Positions 55,842 through 64,000 of a stretch of DNA of 64,000 bases are shown here, piece by piece. This DNA comes from Mesorhizobium sp. WSM4313 (GTDB lineage Bacteria; Pseudomonadota; Alphaproteobacteria; Rhizobiales; Rhizobiaceae). The notes beneath the pieces are model-generated. The model was given only the letters and a program-made list of their open reading frames with translations. It had not been told where the DNA came from and ran no database searches. Positions within the stretch are counted from its first letter, which is position 1; the number at the start of each line of letters is the position of its first letter. Location of the stretch: the NCBI RefSeq assembly GCF_002294725.1, contig NZ_NSFT01000001.1, forward strand, positions 434,001 to 498,000, given 5' to 3'. The position numbers and the translations under genes are program-made.

Positions 55842-56585
55842 ATGCGCTACGAACTGATGCTGCCGCACCAGATCCGCAAGGCGATCGAGGAGAACTGGCC
55901 GGTGGTGCTGCCGCTCGGCGTGCTCGAATATCACGGCGAGCACATGGCGGTCGGCATGGACACGCTGGCGGTGATCAAGACGGTCGAACTGATCGAGAAG
56001 GAAAGGGACATCGTCATCCTGCCGCCCTTCTATTACGGCGCGGCAAGCTATGCGGTGGCGGCGCCGGAAGGCAGCGGCTCGGTGCAGGTCGGCGGCCCGG
56101 CGCTTTCGCCTTTCGCGGAGGAGTTGTTCTATGGGCTGCTGCGCGTCGGCTTCCGCAACATTCACGCCATCATTCATCATCAGACCGAGAATTTCGCGGC
56201 CGGCATGCCGACCGATCTCGCCTTCAAGACCGCCGGCCGGCAGGCAATCTTCCGCTTCCTCGAAAAGGAGCGCGGCGAGGGCTGGTGGGGCTCGAACGCG
56301 ATGGCCGATTACTATGCCGGCCATGCGCAGGGCGAGAATGTCTTCAACTGGGTCCAGGTGCATCCGCTGATGCCGGCCGCGATGAACGGCAAATATCCGT
56401 TCGACCATGCCGGCATCGGCGAAACCTCGCTGATGCTGGCGCTATGCCCGGAGGCGGTGGACGAGAAGCATTTGGCCGACAACACCGGCTGGTACACGAA
56501 AAGTGCCGTGGAAGCCTCGGCGGGCCTCGGCAAGATCGGCGTCGCGATGATCCTCGACCATTTGCGGTCGATTCTGGTGCGATAG
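55842..56585 (+). CDS. Creatininase-family amidohydrolase/hydrolase
   Basis: A 247-aa metal-dependent protein of the creatininase family. Metal ligands are seen in LGVLEYHGEHMAVGMDTLAV (Glu29, His31, His34, Asp40), plus HHQTENF further on and the family GIGETSLML near the end. Family members hydrolyse creatinine, formamidopyrimidine-type amides and, in the Thermotoga inositol pathway (IolN), a C-C bond of diketo-inositol. With a SIS isomerase, sugar kinase and sugar ABC importer beside it, a sugar- or cyclitol-directed activity is more likely than creatinine use; that is inference. ATG 55842 follows AAGGAG. Confidence 0.86.
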   Translation: MRYELMLPHQIRKAIEENWPVVLPLGVLEYHGEHMAVGMDTLAVIKTVELIEKERDIVILPPFYYGAASYAVAAPEGSGSVQVGGPALSPFAEELFYGLLRVGFRNIHAIIHHQTENFAAGMPTDLAFKTAGRQAIFRFLEKERGEGWWGSNAMADYYAGHAQGENVFNWVQVHPLMPAAMNGKYPFDHAGIGETSLMLALCPEAVDEKHLADNTGWYTKSAVEASAGLGKIGVAMILDHLRSILVR

Positions 56586-56596
56586 GCGTGATTCTT

Positions 56597-56721
56597 CCTT
56601 GTGGGAGAAGGGGTCGCCGAGACGGATGAGGGGTGTTCCAGGGAACGCAGACGCCTCACTCCGCTGGAGCACCCCTCATCCGTCTCGGCGCCAACGCGCC
56701 GATCCACCTTCTCCCACAAGG
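56597..56721. repeat. Long imperfect inverted repeat between convergent genes
   Basis: Two perfectly complementary blocks: CCTTGTGGGAGAAGG at 56597-56611 with 56707-56721 (15 bp), and the 21-bp block 56615-56635 with 56670-56690. The right arm has 16 extra bases between its blocks. This type of palindrome (CCCCTCATCCGTCTCGG with TTCTCCCACAAGG) is common between rhizobial genes, from memory. Here it lies between the ends of creatininase and permease genes and may end both transcripts. Confidence 0.85.
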
Positions 56722-56742
56722 GGAGAAGGAAAGGCGCCCCGC

Positions 56743-57660
56743 TTACTTCACCGAGCCGGCCGTCATGCCCATGATCAGATAGCGCTCGAGCGCGATGCCG
56801 ATGATGGCCAGCGGCGTGATTGCGGCGGTGGCCAAGGCCGCCATCGACCACCAGTTGATGCCTTGCGAGCCGGTCTGGCTCGCCACCATAACTGGGATGG
56901 TCTTGGCATCGGTCGATGTCAGAAGGGCGGCGAAGAAATACTCGTTCCAGCACAGCACCATCGCCAGGATGAAGGCGGCGACCATGCCGGGCAGCGCGAT
57001 CGGCATGACGATGCGGAAAAAGGCGCCCCAGATCGACAGCCCGTCGACAAGGGCTGCCTCCTCCAATTCAACGGGTATCGAGTTGAACTGGTCGCGCATG
57101 ATCCAGATGACGATCGGCAGCACCATCAGCGTGTAGAGGAGCACGAGCCCGATGCGCGTATCAAGGAGGGCCACTTCGCGGTAGAGCACCAGGAAGGGGA
57201 GCGCCAGAACGACCGGCGGCAGGATCAACTGCGACAGGAAGAAGAAGGAGATGTCCTCGTTCTTGAACCAGGCGAACTTGTAGCGGTAGCGGACAAGGCC
57301 ATAGGCGGCGAGGCTGCCGATGATGATGGCGAGGCTCGATGCGCCGACCGAGGTGATGACCGAGTTCATGAAGCGTTTGAGGAATTCGTCGCGCACGGTC
57401 GAGGTCTGGGAGATCGAGTCCGGCGACAGGCCGAGCGAGCGCCAGCCCTTCCAGTCAGGCGTGAAGTCGACGAAGGGAATGAGATGACCTTGCGTGACGT
57501 CGACCGCCGATTTGAACGAAGTGGTGATCGTCCAATAGATCGGGAACAGGCAGACGAATGCCCAAAAGGCAAGCGCGCCATAGATGAAGACGCGGCTGGC
57601 GATGAAGGCCGCCGGCGAGCGGATTTCGGAAACGGTGTAGTCGGTGGTCTGGACGCTCAT
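56743..57660 (-). CDS. Carbohydrate ABC transporter permease (MalG-like)
   Basis: A 305-aa inner-membrane subunit with six helices. The EAA loop that docks the ATPase reads EEAALVDGLSIWGAFFRIVMP (about residues 208-228). It belongs to the MalG/UgpE type of sugar permeases and ends with the typical LERYLIMGMTAGSVK. It starts nine bases after the stop of the partner permease on the same strand, so the three membrane/binding genes form one operon. Confidence 0.92.
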   Translation of the reverse strand: MSVQTTDYTVSEIRSPAAFIASRVFIYGALAFWAFVCLFPIYWTITTSFKSAVDVTQGHLIPFVDFTPDWKGWRSLGLSPDSISQTSTVRDEFLKRFMNSVITSVGASSLAIIIGSLAAYGLVRYRYKFAWFKNEDISFFFLSQLILPPVVLALPFLVLYREVALLDTRIGLVLLYTLMVLPIVIWIMRDQFNSIPVELEEAALVDGLSIWGAFFRIVMPIALPGMVAAFILAMVLCWNEYFFAALLTSTDAKTIPVMVASQTGSQGINWWSMAALATAAITPLAIIGIALERYLIMGMTAGSVK

Positions 57661-57668
57661 GATGCCGC

Positions 57669-58784
57669 TCAGTTGACGTTGCGCACGAAGCGACTGGCGA
57701 ATTTCAGCAGCCAGGTCACGAACACGACGATGATGACCAGATAGGCCATGGCCAGCATGGTGCCGTAGCCGACATTCGAGCGGTCGCGGTACTCGCGATA
57801 GATGAAACTCGACACGGAATCGGTGGCGCCGCCAGGGCCGCCGGAGGTCAGGGTGATGATGATGTCGGCAAGCTTTAGCTTGAAGATGATGCGCAGGATC
57901 ACGGCTGTCACCGATACCGGCAGCATCAGCGGAAAGGTCACCTGCCAGAATGTCTGCCATGCGGTCGCGCCATCGACGCGGGCGGCTTCCAGCACCTCGC
58001 GCGACATGGCCTGCAGGCCGGCCAGCAGCATGATCATCATGAACGGGATGAAGGTCCAGGCGTCGAGCATCATGATCGAGATGCGGGCAGTGATCGGATC
58101 GGAGAAGAAGGCGGGATTGTCCCAGCCGAGATGACGCGCCAGCGTCGCCGCCGGTCCGAACCGGTACTCCATCAGCGACTTGCCGACCATCCAGGACACC
58201 GCGACCGGCGACAGCATCAGCGGCAGCAGGAAGACGACGCGGAAGAATTTGCGGGCGCGGATCTGCGCATTGAGCAGGAGCGCTAGGCCGAAGGCGATGA
58301 CATATTCGACCAGCACCGCAAGCACATAGAGCACCATGTTCAACAGTGCGTTGCGGTAATAGGGGTCGGCCAGCATCTGCCAGAAATTGTCGAGGCCGTT
58401 GAACCTGCGTCCGCTGAAAGAGCTGAGATTCCAGTCGGTCAGCGCGATGTAGAAGCCGAACAGCGTCGGGAAGATCACCATGGCGATGGTGAAGAGCAGG
58501 GCCGGCAAAAGGAACAGCGCGCGCTGCCCGTCCTCGCCGCGCGTCAGCACCTGCCAGGCGCCAAGCGCTGCGCCCCACAAGATGTAGGCGTAGACCACAG
58601 GACGCCATGTGTCGAAACCGACCGTGGACATCTCGGCCTTGTAGAGGATCTGCACGACGATGATCGCCAGCAGGCCAAGGGTTGCAATGGCCAGCAGGCC
58701 CCAGCCGAGGCGCTTGCGGCCTGCCGGGATCAGGTCGGCCGGATGTGCCGGCCACGCATTCACGGTCGAAGTCTGTTCAGCCAC
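57669..58784 (-). CDS. Carbohydrate ABC transporter permease (MalF-like)
   Basis: 371 aa. Unlike most permeases of the family it has an extended N-terminus with three helices before the main domain. The transport domain's EAA loop is EAARVDGATAWQTFWQVTFP. It forms the membrane pore with the MalG-like partner. Start is GTG 58784 (VAEQTSTV). A bipartite palindrome lies between it and the solute-binding gene. Confidence 0.92.
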   Translation of the reverse strand: MAEQTSTVNAWPAHPADLIPAGRKRLGWGLLAIATLGLLAIIVVQILYKAEMSTVGFDTWRPVVYAYILWGAALGAWQVLTRGEDGQRALFLLPALLFTIAMVIFPTLFGFYIALTDWNLSSFSGRRFNGLDNFWQMLADPYYRNALLNMVLYVLAVLVEYVIAFGLALLLNAQIRARKFFRVVFLLPLMLSPVAVSWMVGKSLMEYRFGPAATLARHLGWDNPAFFSDPITARISIMMLDAWTFIPFMMIMLLAGLQAMSREVLEAARVDGATAWQTFWQVTFPLMLPVSVTAVILRIIFKLKLADIIITLTSGGPGGATDSVSSFIYREYRDRSNVGYGTMLAMAYLVIIVVFVTWLLKFASRFVRNVN

Positions 58785-58798
58785 GCCTCTCGCCTTCT

Positions 58799-58895
58799 AG
58801 AGCGCTTCACCGTTTCACGGAAACGGCGAACCGCTCTATCTCTTTGTTTTACGCAATTCCGGACGGAAAACCGCTCACACTTTTCCTGGAATTGC
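58799..58895 (+). repeat. Bipartite REP element, copy 3
   Basis: Module A at 58799-58837 is an 18-bp stem with two mismatches and a three-base loop (AGAGCGCTTCACCGTTTC with GAAACGGCGAACCGCTCT). Module B at 58853-58895 has perfect 8-bp ends GCAATTCC/GGAATTGC around GGACGGAAAACCG and CACACTTTTCCT. Copies of module B occur elsewhere in the window. This copy sits inside an operon, between solute-binding protein and permease genes, where a stable hairpin could raise binding-protein expression relative to the permeases. Confidence 0.85.
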
Positions 58896-58978
58896 TCAAA
58901 CGCATCAAACCGGCCGAGCCGGTAAAAATGCGGCCCGGTGACGATGTGCCACCGGGCCGCGACGTCTCATAAGCCAGC

Positions 58979-60643
58979 CTACATGCCGAGCGAGGCTTTG
59001 TAGAGCTTGATCTGGTTCTCGCGGCCGATCTGGTCGGTCAGCTTTTCCCAGGCCGCGGCGATGGCGTCGGCGCCTTCCTGCGCCTTCATCTTGCCGGCAA
59101 AGGTGTTGGCCAGGATGTCCTCGGCGGCGGAATAGTACTGGAAGATGCCGGGGATGCGCGGCTCGATCGCCGCGTTCGGGTGGTTGTAGGAATCGCCTTC
59201 CGACTTCAGATAGGAGGTGATGAAGGCCTCGTCATAGCCGGCGGCCACCCATTCGGGAACGTTGAAATGGGAGTTGCGGTAGGGCTGGAAGCCCGACGGA
59301 TACATCGCCGTCCAGATCGACAGGTCCTTGCCGCCGAGATGAGCGGCGGCCGACCACGCGGCCTTCTTCTTCTTCTCGTCGGAATCGACGCGGGCCATGA
59401 CATAGACGCCCCAGCCGAGATAGGCGCAGTTCGGCGCATAGTTCGGCCCGCTGGCGAGCTTTTCCCACTTGCCGGTCTTGGAATTGTAGACGTCGTCGGA
59501 GCCGGGCAGGATCGAGAAGCCGGTGACATCGCCGATGACCGACGAGTCATTGGTCTTCACATTCGAGCCGACGTCGCCCCACCAGGGGATCATCGAGCCG
59601 GTGCCGGCCAGGAACTGCTGGAAGGCAGTGGTGTTCGGATCGGCATTGATCTGGTCGGCGGGTTCGGACGGCAGGGCGTCGATGACGTCCTGGATGGCGC
59701 GCACCCAGGCCGGGTTGTTGATGCGCGGCTTCATCGTGTCGGCGTCGAACAGCCAGGCCTTGTCATCGGGATGCTTGGCGTAAGCGGTGGCGCGGCTGCC
59801 GAGGAAATAGAAGCCGAAGCCGCCCCAGGGCTTGGGCGCGTCCAGATAGCCATAGATGTCCTGGCCCTTGAACTGCTTGCCCTTGAGGAACTTGGTGACG
59901 GCCTGCACTTCCTGCCAGGTCTTCGGCACGCCCCATTCGGTCGTGGCGCCGCTTTCCTTCCAGGCTTTGGCGAGATCGGCATCCGCGAACACGTCGGTGC
60001 GGTAGTTGAAATTGTGCGCGTCGCCATCGATCGTCACGCGATACTGCTTGCCGTCCCAGGTGCCGACCGGCGGCTTCAGGTAGTTGACGAGGTCGTCGAA
60101 ATCGATCTGCTTCTTGACCCAATCGGGCATCTCGGAGGTAAGGCCCTTGCCGCAGACATCGCCTTCGAAAGGCGCGCCCATCTCGATGATGTCGAAATCG
60201 ACGGTCTTGGTTGCGATAGACTGCTGCAGACGGGCGTTGTAGTCGGCCTGAGCAAGGTCGATCCAGCTGATCTTGGCGCCCGTATAGGCCTCCCACGGCT
60301 TCAGGAAGCCGCGGAACAGCACGTTGTGGAGGTTCTGGTTGTTGAGGCCCATAAAGGTGAGCTCGACACCGGCAAACTCGCCTTCCTTGACATTGGCCTT
60401 GGTCGCTTCGAGGCAGAGCTCGCCGACCTTCTGGAAGTCGGCATCCGTCGGCTGGCCTTTGCCGACGCCCGGGATCTGCAGGATTTTCGCGCGCAGACTG
60501 TCGTCGGCGGCCGCAGGCTTCGTCAGTGCTCCGAGCCCGGCGCCGGAGGCGGCGGCGATTGCGGCCATGCTGGCCGCACCCTTCAGCACATCGCGGCGGC
60601 TTGCGCCGGCGCGCATCAGTTTTTCGTACAGATCGACTCTCAT
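58979..60643 (-). CDS. Sugar ABC transporter substrate-binding protein, Tat-exported
   Basis: A 554-aa periplasmic binding protein. The N-terminus carries a twin-arginine signal: ASRRDVLKGAASMAAIAAA, cleaved near PAAADD. The family-1/ExtracellularSolute-binding fold covers the rest (for example ISWIDLAQADYNARLQQSIA, FEGDVCGKGL and YWGDVG-like segments). It is longer than typical MalE (about 400), like large sugar-binding proteins of rhizobia. First gene of the importer operon on this strand, with GGAGG before ATG 60643 and its promoter facing the ATPase gene. Confidence 0.92.
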   Translation of the reverse strand: MRVDLYEKLMRAGASRRDVLKGAASMAAIAAASGAGLGALTKPAAADDSLRAKILQIPGVGKGQPTDADFQKVGELCLEATKANVKEGEFAGVELTFMGLNNQNLHNVLFRGFLKPWEAYTGAKISWIDLAQADYNARLQQSIATKTVDFDIIEMGAPFEGDVCGKGLTSEMPDWVKKQIDFDDLVNYLKPPVGTWDGKQYRVTIDGDAHNFNYRTDVFADADLAKAWKESGATTEWGVPKTWQEVQAVTKFLKGKQFKGQDIYGYLDAPKPWGGFGFYFLGSRATAYAKHPDDKAWLFDADTMKPRINNPAWVRAIQDVIDALPSEPADQINADPNTTAFQQFLAGTGSMIPWWGDVGSNVKTNDSSVIGDVTGFSILPGSDDVYNSKTGKWEKLASGPNYAPNCAYLGWGVYVMARVDSDEKKKKAAWSAAAHLGGKDLSIWTAMYPSGFQPYRNSHFNVPEWVAAGYDEAFITSYLKSEGDSYNHPNAAIEPRIPGIFQYYSAAEDILANTFAGKMKAQEGADAIAAAWEKLTDQIGRENQIKLYKASLGM

Positions 60644-60817
60644 CTACAGGTTCCTCCCAGAACAACAATGCTTGAATTGAAGTGCCAATCTCTCAGACGT
60701 CGAAACGCCTCTCGGTTCTCCTCGATCATACCGGACGTGGGGCCCCACCCTGCGTCCCCGGATCTCCGATTTCAGGATAACAGGCCTGCTCTCGGATTGG
60801 CACTCGCCACTATTCGC

Positions 60818-60859
60818 GTAATCGATTACCTTGTCAACAAGATTGGCTTTTTATCTATA
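60818..60859 (+). promoter_or_regulatory. Promoter with LacI-type operator for ATPase operon
   Basis: Perfect 12-bp palindrome GTAATCGATTAC (60818-60829) with a central CG, as in LacI-family operators, ending two bases before TTGTCA (-35, 60831-60836). After 17 bases comes TCTATA (60854-60859). Binding here would block the promoter of the ATPase-mutarotase-kinase operon and perhaps the divergent binding-protein gene. The regulator is not in this window. Confidence 0.6.
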
Positions 60860-60923
60860 AGATACCGACTTGCCGTTGCCGTTCGCAATGGCTAGCTTCA
60901 CCGCAAACGATAAAGGGGAGACG

Positions 60924-61982
<1,059 letters not shown>

Positions 61983-62008
61983 CCGCATCAACCCTTCAAG
62001 AGGAAACC

Positions 62009-62461
62009 ATGCTCAAAGGGATCAATCCGCTGCTCAATGCAGATGTGCTCCAGGCGCTGCGGGCGATGGGCCATGGCGACGACCTGATCATCGCCGACAC
62101 CAATTTCCCGTCCGATTCGGTGGCCAGGCAGACGGTGCTCGGCAAGCTGTTGCGCATCGATGCGACGGCGGCAGAGGTGGTGAAGGCGGTGCTGTCGCTC
62201 TATCCGCTGGATACTTTCGTCGACGATGCAGCAGCGCGCATGGAGATCGTCGGCAAGCCGAACGAAATCCCGCCGGTGCAGAAGGAAGTGCAGAAGGAGA
62301 TCGACGCGGCCGAGGGCAAGCCCTGGCCGATGATCTCGATCGAACGCTACGCCTTCTACGAGCGCTCCAAGAAAGCCTATTGCGTGATCCAGACCGGCGA
62401 GCGCCGCTTCTATGGCTGCTTTGCCTTCCGCAAGGGCGTCGTGCCGCCGGACGCGGAGTAA
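62009..62461 (+). CDS. RbsD/FucU family sugar mutarotase
   Basis: 150 aa. Start region MLKGINPLLNADVLQALRAM followed by GHGDDLIIADTNFP with the family's active-site His22. The pattern fits the FucU (fucose) branch as well as RbsD (ribose); it interconverts sugar anomers before phosphorylation. Its place between the ATPase and the kinase fits a role in preparing the imported sugar. Confidence 0.9.
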   Translation: MLKGINPLLNADVLQALRAMGHGDDLIIADTNFPSDSVARQTVLGKLLRIDATAAEVVKAVLSLYPLDTFVDDAAARMEIVGKPNEIPPVQKEVQKEIDAAEGKPWPMISIERYAFYERSKKAYCVIQTGERRFYGCFAFRKGVVPPDAE

Positions 62462-62465
62462 GGAC

Positions 62466-63410
62466 ATGGCTATCGGCAAGCCCGTCGTCATGAAGCCCGT
62501 TGTAATCCTGGGCGTGTTCGTCGCCGACACCGCCTATCGCGCCGATCGCCAGCCGCGCCTGGGCGAGACGATCCTCGGCAACTCCTTCAAGCTCGGCCCG
62601 GGCGGCAAGGGCTCGAACCAGGCGGTGGCCGCCGGCAAGCTCGGCGCCGACATCACCTTCCTGACCAGGCTCGGAGTCGATGCCTTCGCCGACATGGCGA
62701 AGCAGACCTGGAAGGACGCAGGTGTGAAAAGCGCCGTCATCGACACGCCGGACAGCTATACGGGCGCGGCCTACATCTTTGTCGAGGAAGGCAGCGGCAA
62801 CAACGCCATCATCGTCAGCCCGGGCGCGGCGATGCTGATCTCGCCTGCCGACATCGAGGCGCATGCCGACCTGATCCGGTCCGCCGGCGTCTTCGTCACC
62901 CAACTCGAACAGCCGATCGGCGCAGCATTGAAGGCGCTCGAGATCGCGCGCGGGGCAGGGGTGACGACCATCCTCAACCCCGCCCCCGCCGCCAGCCTGC
63001 CCGACCGCGTATACGCGCTCTGCGACTATGTCACACCCAACGAGACGGAGGCCGAAGGGCTGACCGGCATCAAGGTTTCCTCGATCGACGACGCCCGCCG
63101 CGCCGCCGACGCGCTGCTGGCCAAGGGTGTCGGCGCAGTCATCGTGACGCTCGGCGAGAAGGGCGCTTTGCTCCACACCAAGAACCGTTCGGAGTATGTC
63201 GACGCGGTCAATGCCGGTCCGGTGATCGAGACGACGGGAGCGGGTGACGCGTTCAACGGCGGTCTCGCGGCCGCCCTGGCAAAAGGCGTTGAGCCGCTGG
63301 AGGCCGTGCGCTTTGCCTGCGCGGTCGCCGGCATCTCGGTGACCCGCCCCGGCACTGCGCCTTCCATGCCGACATCGCAGGAGGTCGAGGCGCTGCTCGC
63401 CAGGGCCTGA
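62466..63410 (+). CDS. PfkB-family sugar kinase (ribokinase-like)
   Basis: 314 aa. PfkB motifs: GPGGKGSNQAVAAGKLGAD near the N-terminus, LNPAPAASLP, and the catalytic ETTGAGDAFNGGLAAAL near the C-terminus with base Asp. Closest in layout to ribokinase; the sugar accepted is not evident. ATG 62466 follows AAGGA, four bases after the mutarotase stop. Last gene of the operon. Confidence 0.92.
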   Translation: MAIGKPVVMKPVVILGVFVADTAYRADRQPRLGETILGNSFKLGPGGKGSNQAVAAGKLGADITFLTRLGVDAFADMAKQTWKDAGVKSAVIDTPDSYTGAAYIFVEEGSGNNAIIVSPGAAMLISPADIEAHADLIRSAGVFVTQLEQPIGAALKALEIARGAGVTTILNPAPAASLPDRVYALCDYVTPNETEAEGLTGIKVSSIDDARRAADALLAKGVGAVIVTLGEKGALLHTKNRSEYVDAVNAGPVIETTGAGDAFNGGLAAALAKGVEPLEAVRFACAVAGISVTRPGTAPSMPTSQEVEALLARA

Positions 63411-63519
63411 GACCTCCCGCCTTCCATTTTTTGCGGCTTTTTAGCGGCCCCTTATTGCGGAACGCAACTGAGGCGAGCGCGTTCATCGTCCTGTCTGCGC
63501 GCCGATTTGGAATGGTAGG

Positions 63520-63618
63520 ATGAAAAAGCCTTACGAAAAGCCCACGCTGGTAAAGCGCCAGAAGCTCACCGAACGGACGGCCCAGATCGTCGCTTCCGGG
63601 GTTGTGCTGGGCGAATGA
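63520..63618 (+). CDS. Orphan RiPP-precursor-like small peptide
   Basis: 32 codons, MKKPYEKPTLVKRQKLTERT (1-20) then AQIVASGVVLGE. Residues 5-20 follow the leader pattern of lasso-peptide precursors: Tyr5-x-x-Pro8-x-Leu10, a Leu at 16 and Thr20 as penultimate leader residue. The presumptive core (from about 22) is 11 residues, small and hydrophobic, and lacks an Asp/Glu at position 7-9, so a normal lasso ring is unlikely. No B/C-type maturation genes occur within the remaining 382 bp. Ribosome site is weak (GGTAGG very close to ATG). Probable real gene of an orphan precursor family; product and enzymes unknown. Confidence 0.55.
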   Translation: MKKPYEKPTLVKRQKLTERTAQIVASGVVLGE

Positions 63619-63634
63619 TTCCGAGGGGGCAGCG

Positions 63635-63838
63635 CTAAAGAATCCTGCTGGTCAGCTCCAGCATCGTCGTTGCGCCTTTCTCGCCGCCGGGCATATGCAC
63701 GACACGAAGCACACGAAGGTCCCTGCTCGACCCTTCGACCGGTATCGACACGCTTTCGCCAACCCGCGGCAATTCCTGGAAGGCGAGCTCGTCGACATCC
63801 CTCTCATCGTCGATGGAAATCCGACATCTCACAGCCAT
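63635..63838 (-). CDS. Small hypothetical protein
   Basis: 67 aa from ATG 63838 with GGAGAG ahead of it. MAVRCRISIDDERDVDELAF, then QELPRVGESVSIPVEGSS and VVHMPGGEKGATTMLELTSR. All-beta character, no recognised family. It is convergent with the RiPP-like peptide, 16 bp from its end, and similar short proteins exist in rhizobia as far as I recall. Function unknown. The last 160 bp of the window, upstream of it, hold no gene I can support. Confidence 0.6.
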   Translation of the reverse strand: MAVRCRISIDDERDVDELAFQELPRVGESVSIPVEGSSRDLRVLRVVHMPGGEKGATTMLELTSRIL

Positions 63839-64000
63839 CTTATCTCTCCCGTCTTTTCGCCCGTTGGCTGAACGGGACAAGATTGGAATGGTTCCGGGAT
63901 CAAGGATCTCAGACGGCAAATCTGCTGCGGCATTCGCGCGGAGGCCCCTTCAACGCTTTGAATTGACGCCTGAAATTTGCCAACGTTGGATACCGACCAG

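Noticed and set aside
56743..58755. 670-codon frame fusing both sugar permeases
   Set aside because: Its first half is the wrong frame of the MalF-like gene; the MalG-like gene begins at 57660 and MalF-like at 58784.
63520..63618. Complete lasso-peptide cluster
   Set aside because: Only a precursor-like frame is present, its core lacks the ring acid, and no B or C proteins are seen; kept only as an orphan candidate.

Overview
This is a gene-dense, GC-rich chromosomal window. It looks like a Mesorhizobium-type alphaproteobacterium (order Hyphomicrobiales), judged from gene content alone. Supporting signs are a glmS-recG-sdhE-mfd housekeeping block, clpP-clpX-lon-hupB in that order, a two-domain cold shock protein, small DUF982, DUF2188 and DUF3126 proteins, a Tat-exported sugar-binding protein, and rhizobial-style intergenic palindromes. 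I see no prophage, insertion sequence, CRISPR array, rRNA or plasmid functions.

Layout. 1-11.5 kb: glmS, a small mobile-looking GIY-YIG element flanked by inverted repeats, a partly duplicated DUF502 membrane-protein gene, recG, an sdhE-like gene, mfd and a class II DAHP synthase. 11.5-19.5 kb: a GT39-type membrane glycosyltransferase, a membrane protein, a RES/Xre toxin-antitoxin pair, a diguanylate cyclase, a GFA-family protein, dgkA, a dedA/DUF1003 pair and a 3-methyladenine glycosylase-like gene. 19.5-33 kb: a tandem hairpin repeat, nadE, a GNAT protein, an ABC exporter, an AT-rich island before an unusual GNAT-like protein, two NUDIX enzymes, gpt, a universal stress protein, a CinA-type protein, hydrolases, an old yellow enzyme and tRNA-Leu(UAA). 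33-48 kb: an outer-membrane protein, adenine deaminase, two tandem DUF900 lipoproteins, threonine dehydratase, glyoxalases, a cold shock protein, an agmatinase-family enzyme, an HD protein and cysE. 48-54 kb: the proteostasis block clpP, clpX, lon and hupB, with a good RpoH-type promoter match before clpP and clear terminators after clpX, lon and hupB.

54-63.4 kb is a coherent carbohydrate-use locus. It has an aldo/keto reductase divergent from a SIS isomerase plus a creatininase-family hydrolase. These are followed by an ABC importer (solute-binding protein and two permeases) divergent from its ATPase, an RbsD/FucU mutarotase and a PfkB sugar kinase. A perfect 12-bp palindrome of LacI-operator type abuts a promoter between the divergent transporter halves. 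The substrate is not evident; a ketose, cyclitol or oxidised sugar is my inference.

The most intriguing items are: a 32-codon ORF at 63520-63618 that looks like an orphan RiPP (lasso-type leader) precursor; the GIY-YIG gene bounded by 63-bp inverted repeats and interrupted by one amber codon; a 199-bp tandem duplication creating a truncated DUF502 copy; a 51-bp hairpin repeat before nadE; and the transporter/creatininase/SIS locus.
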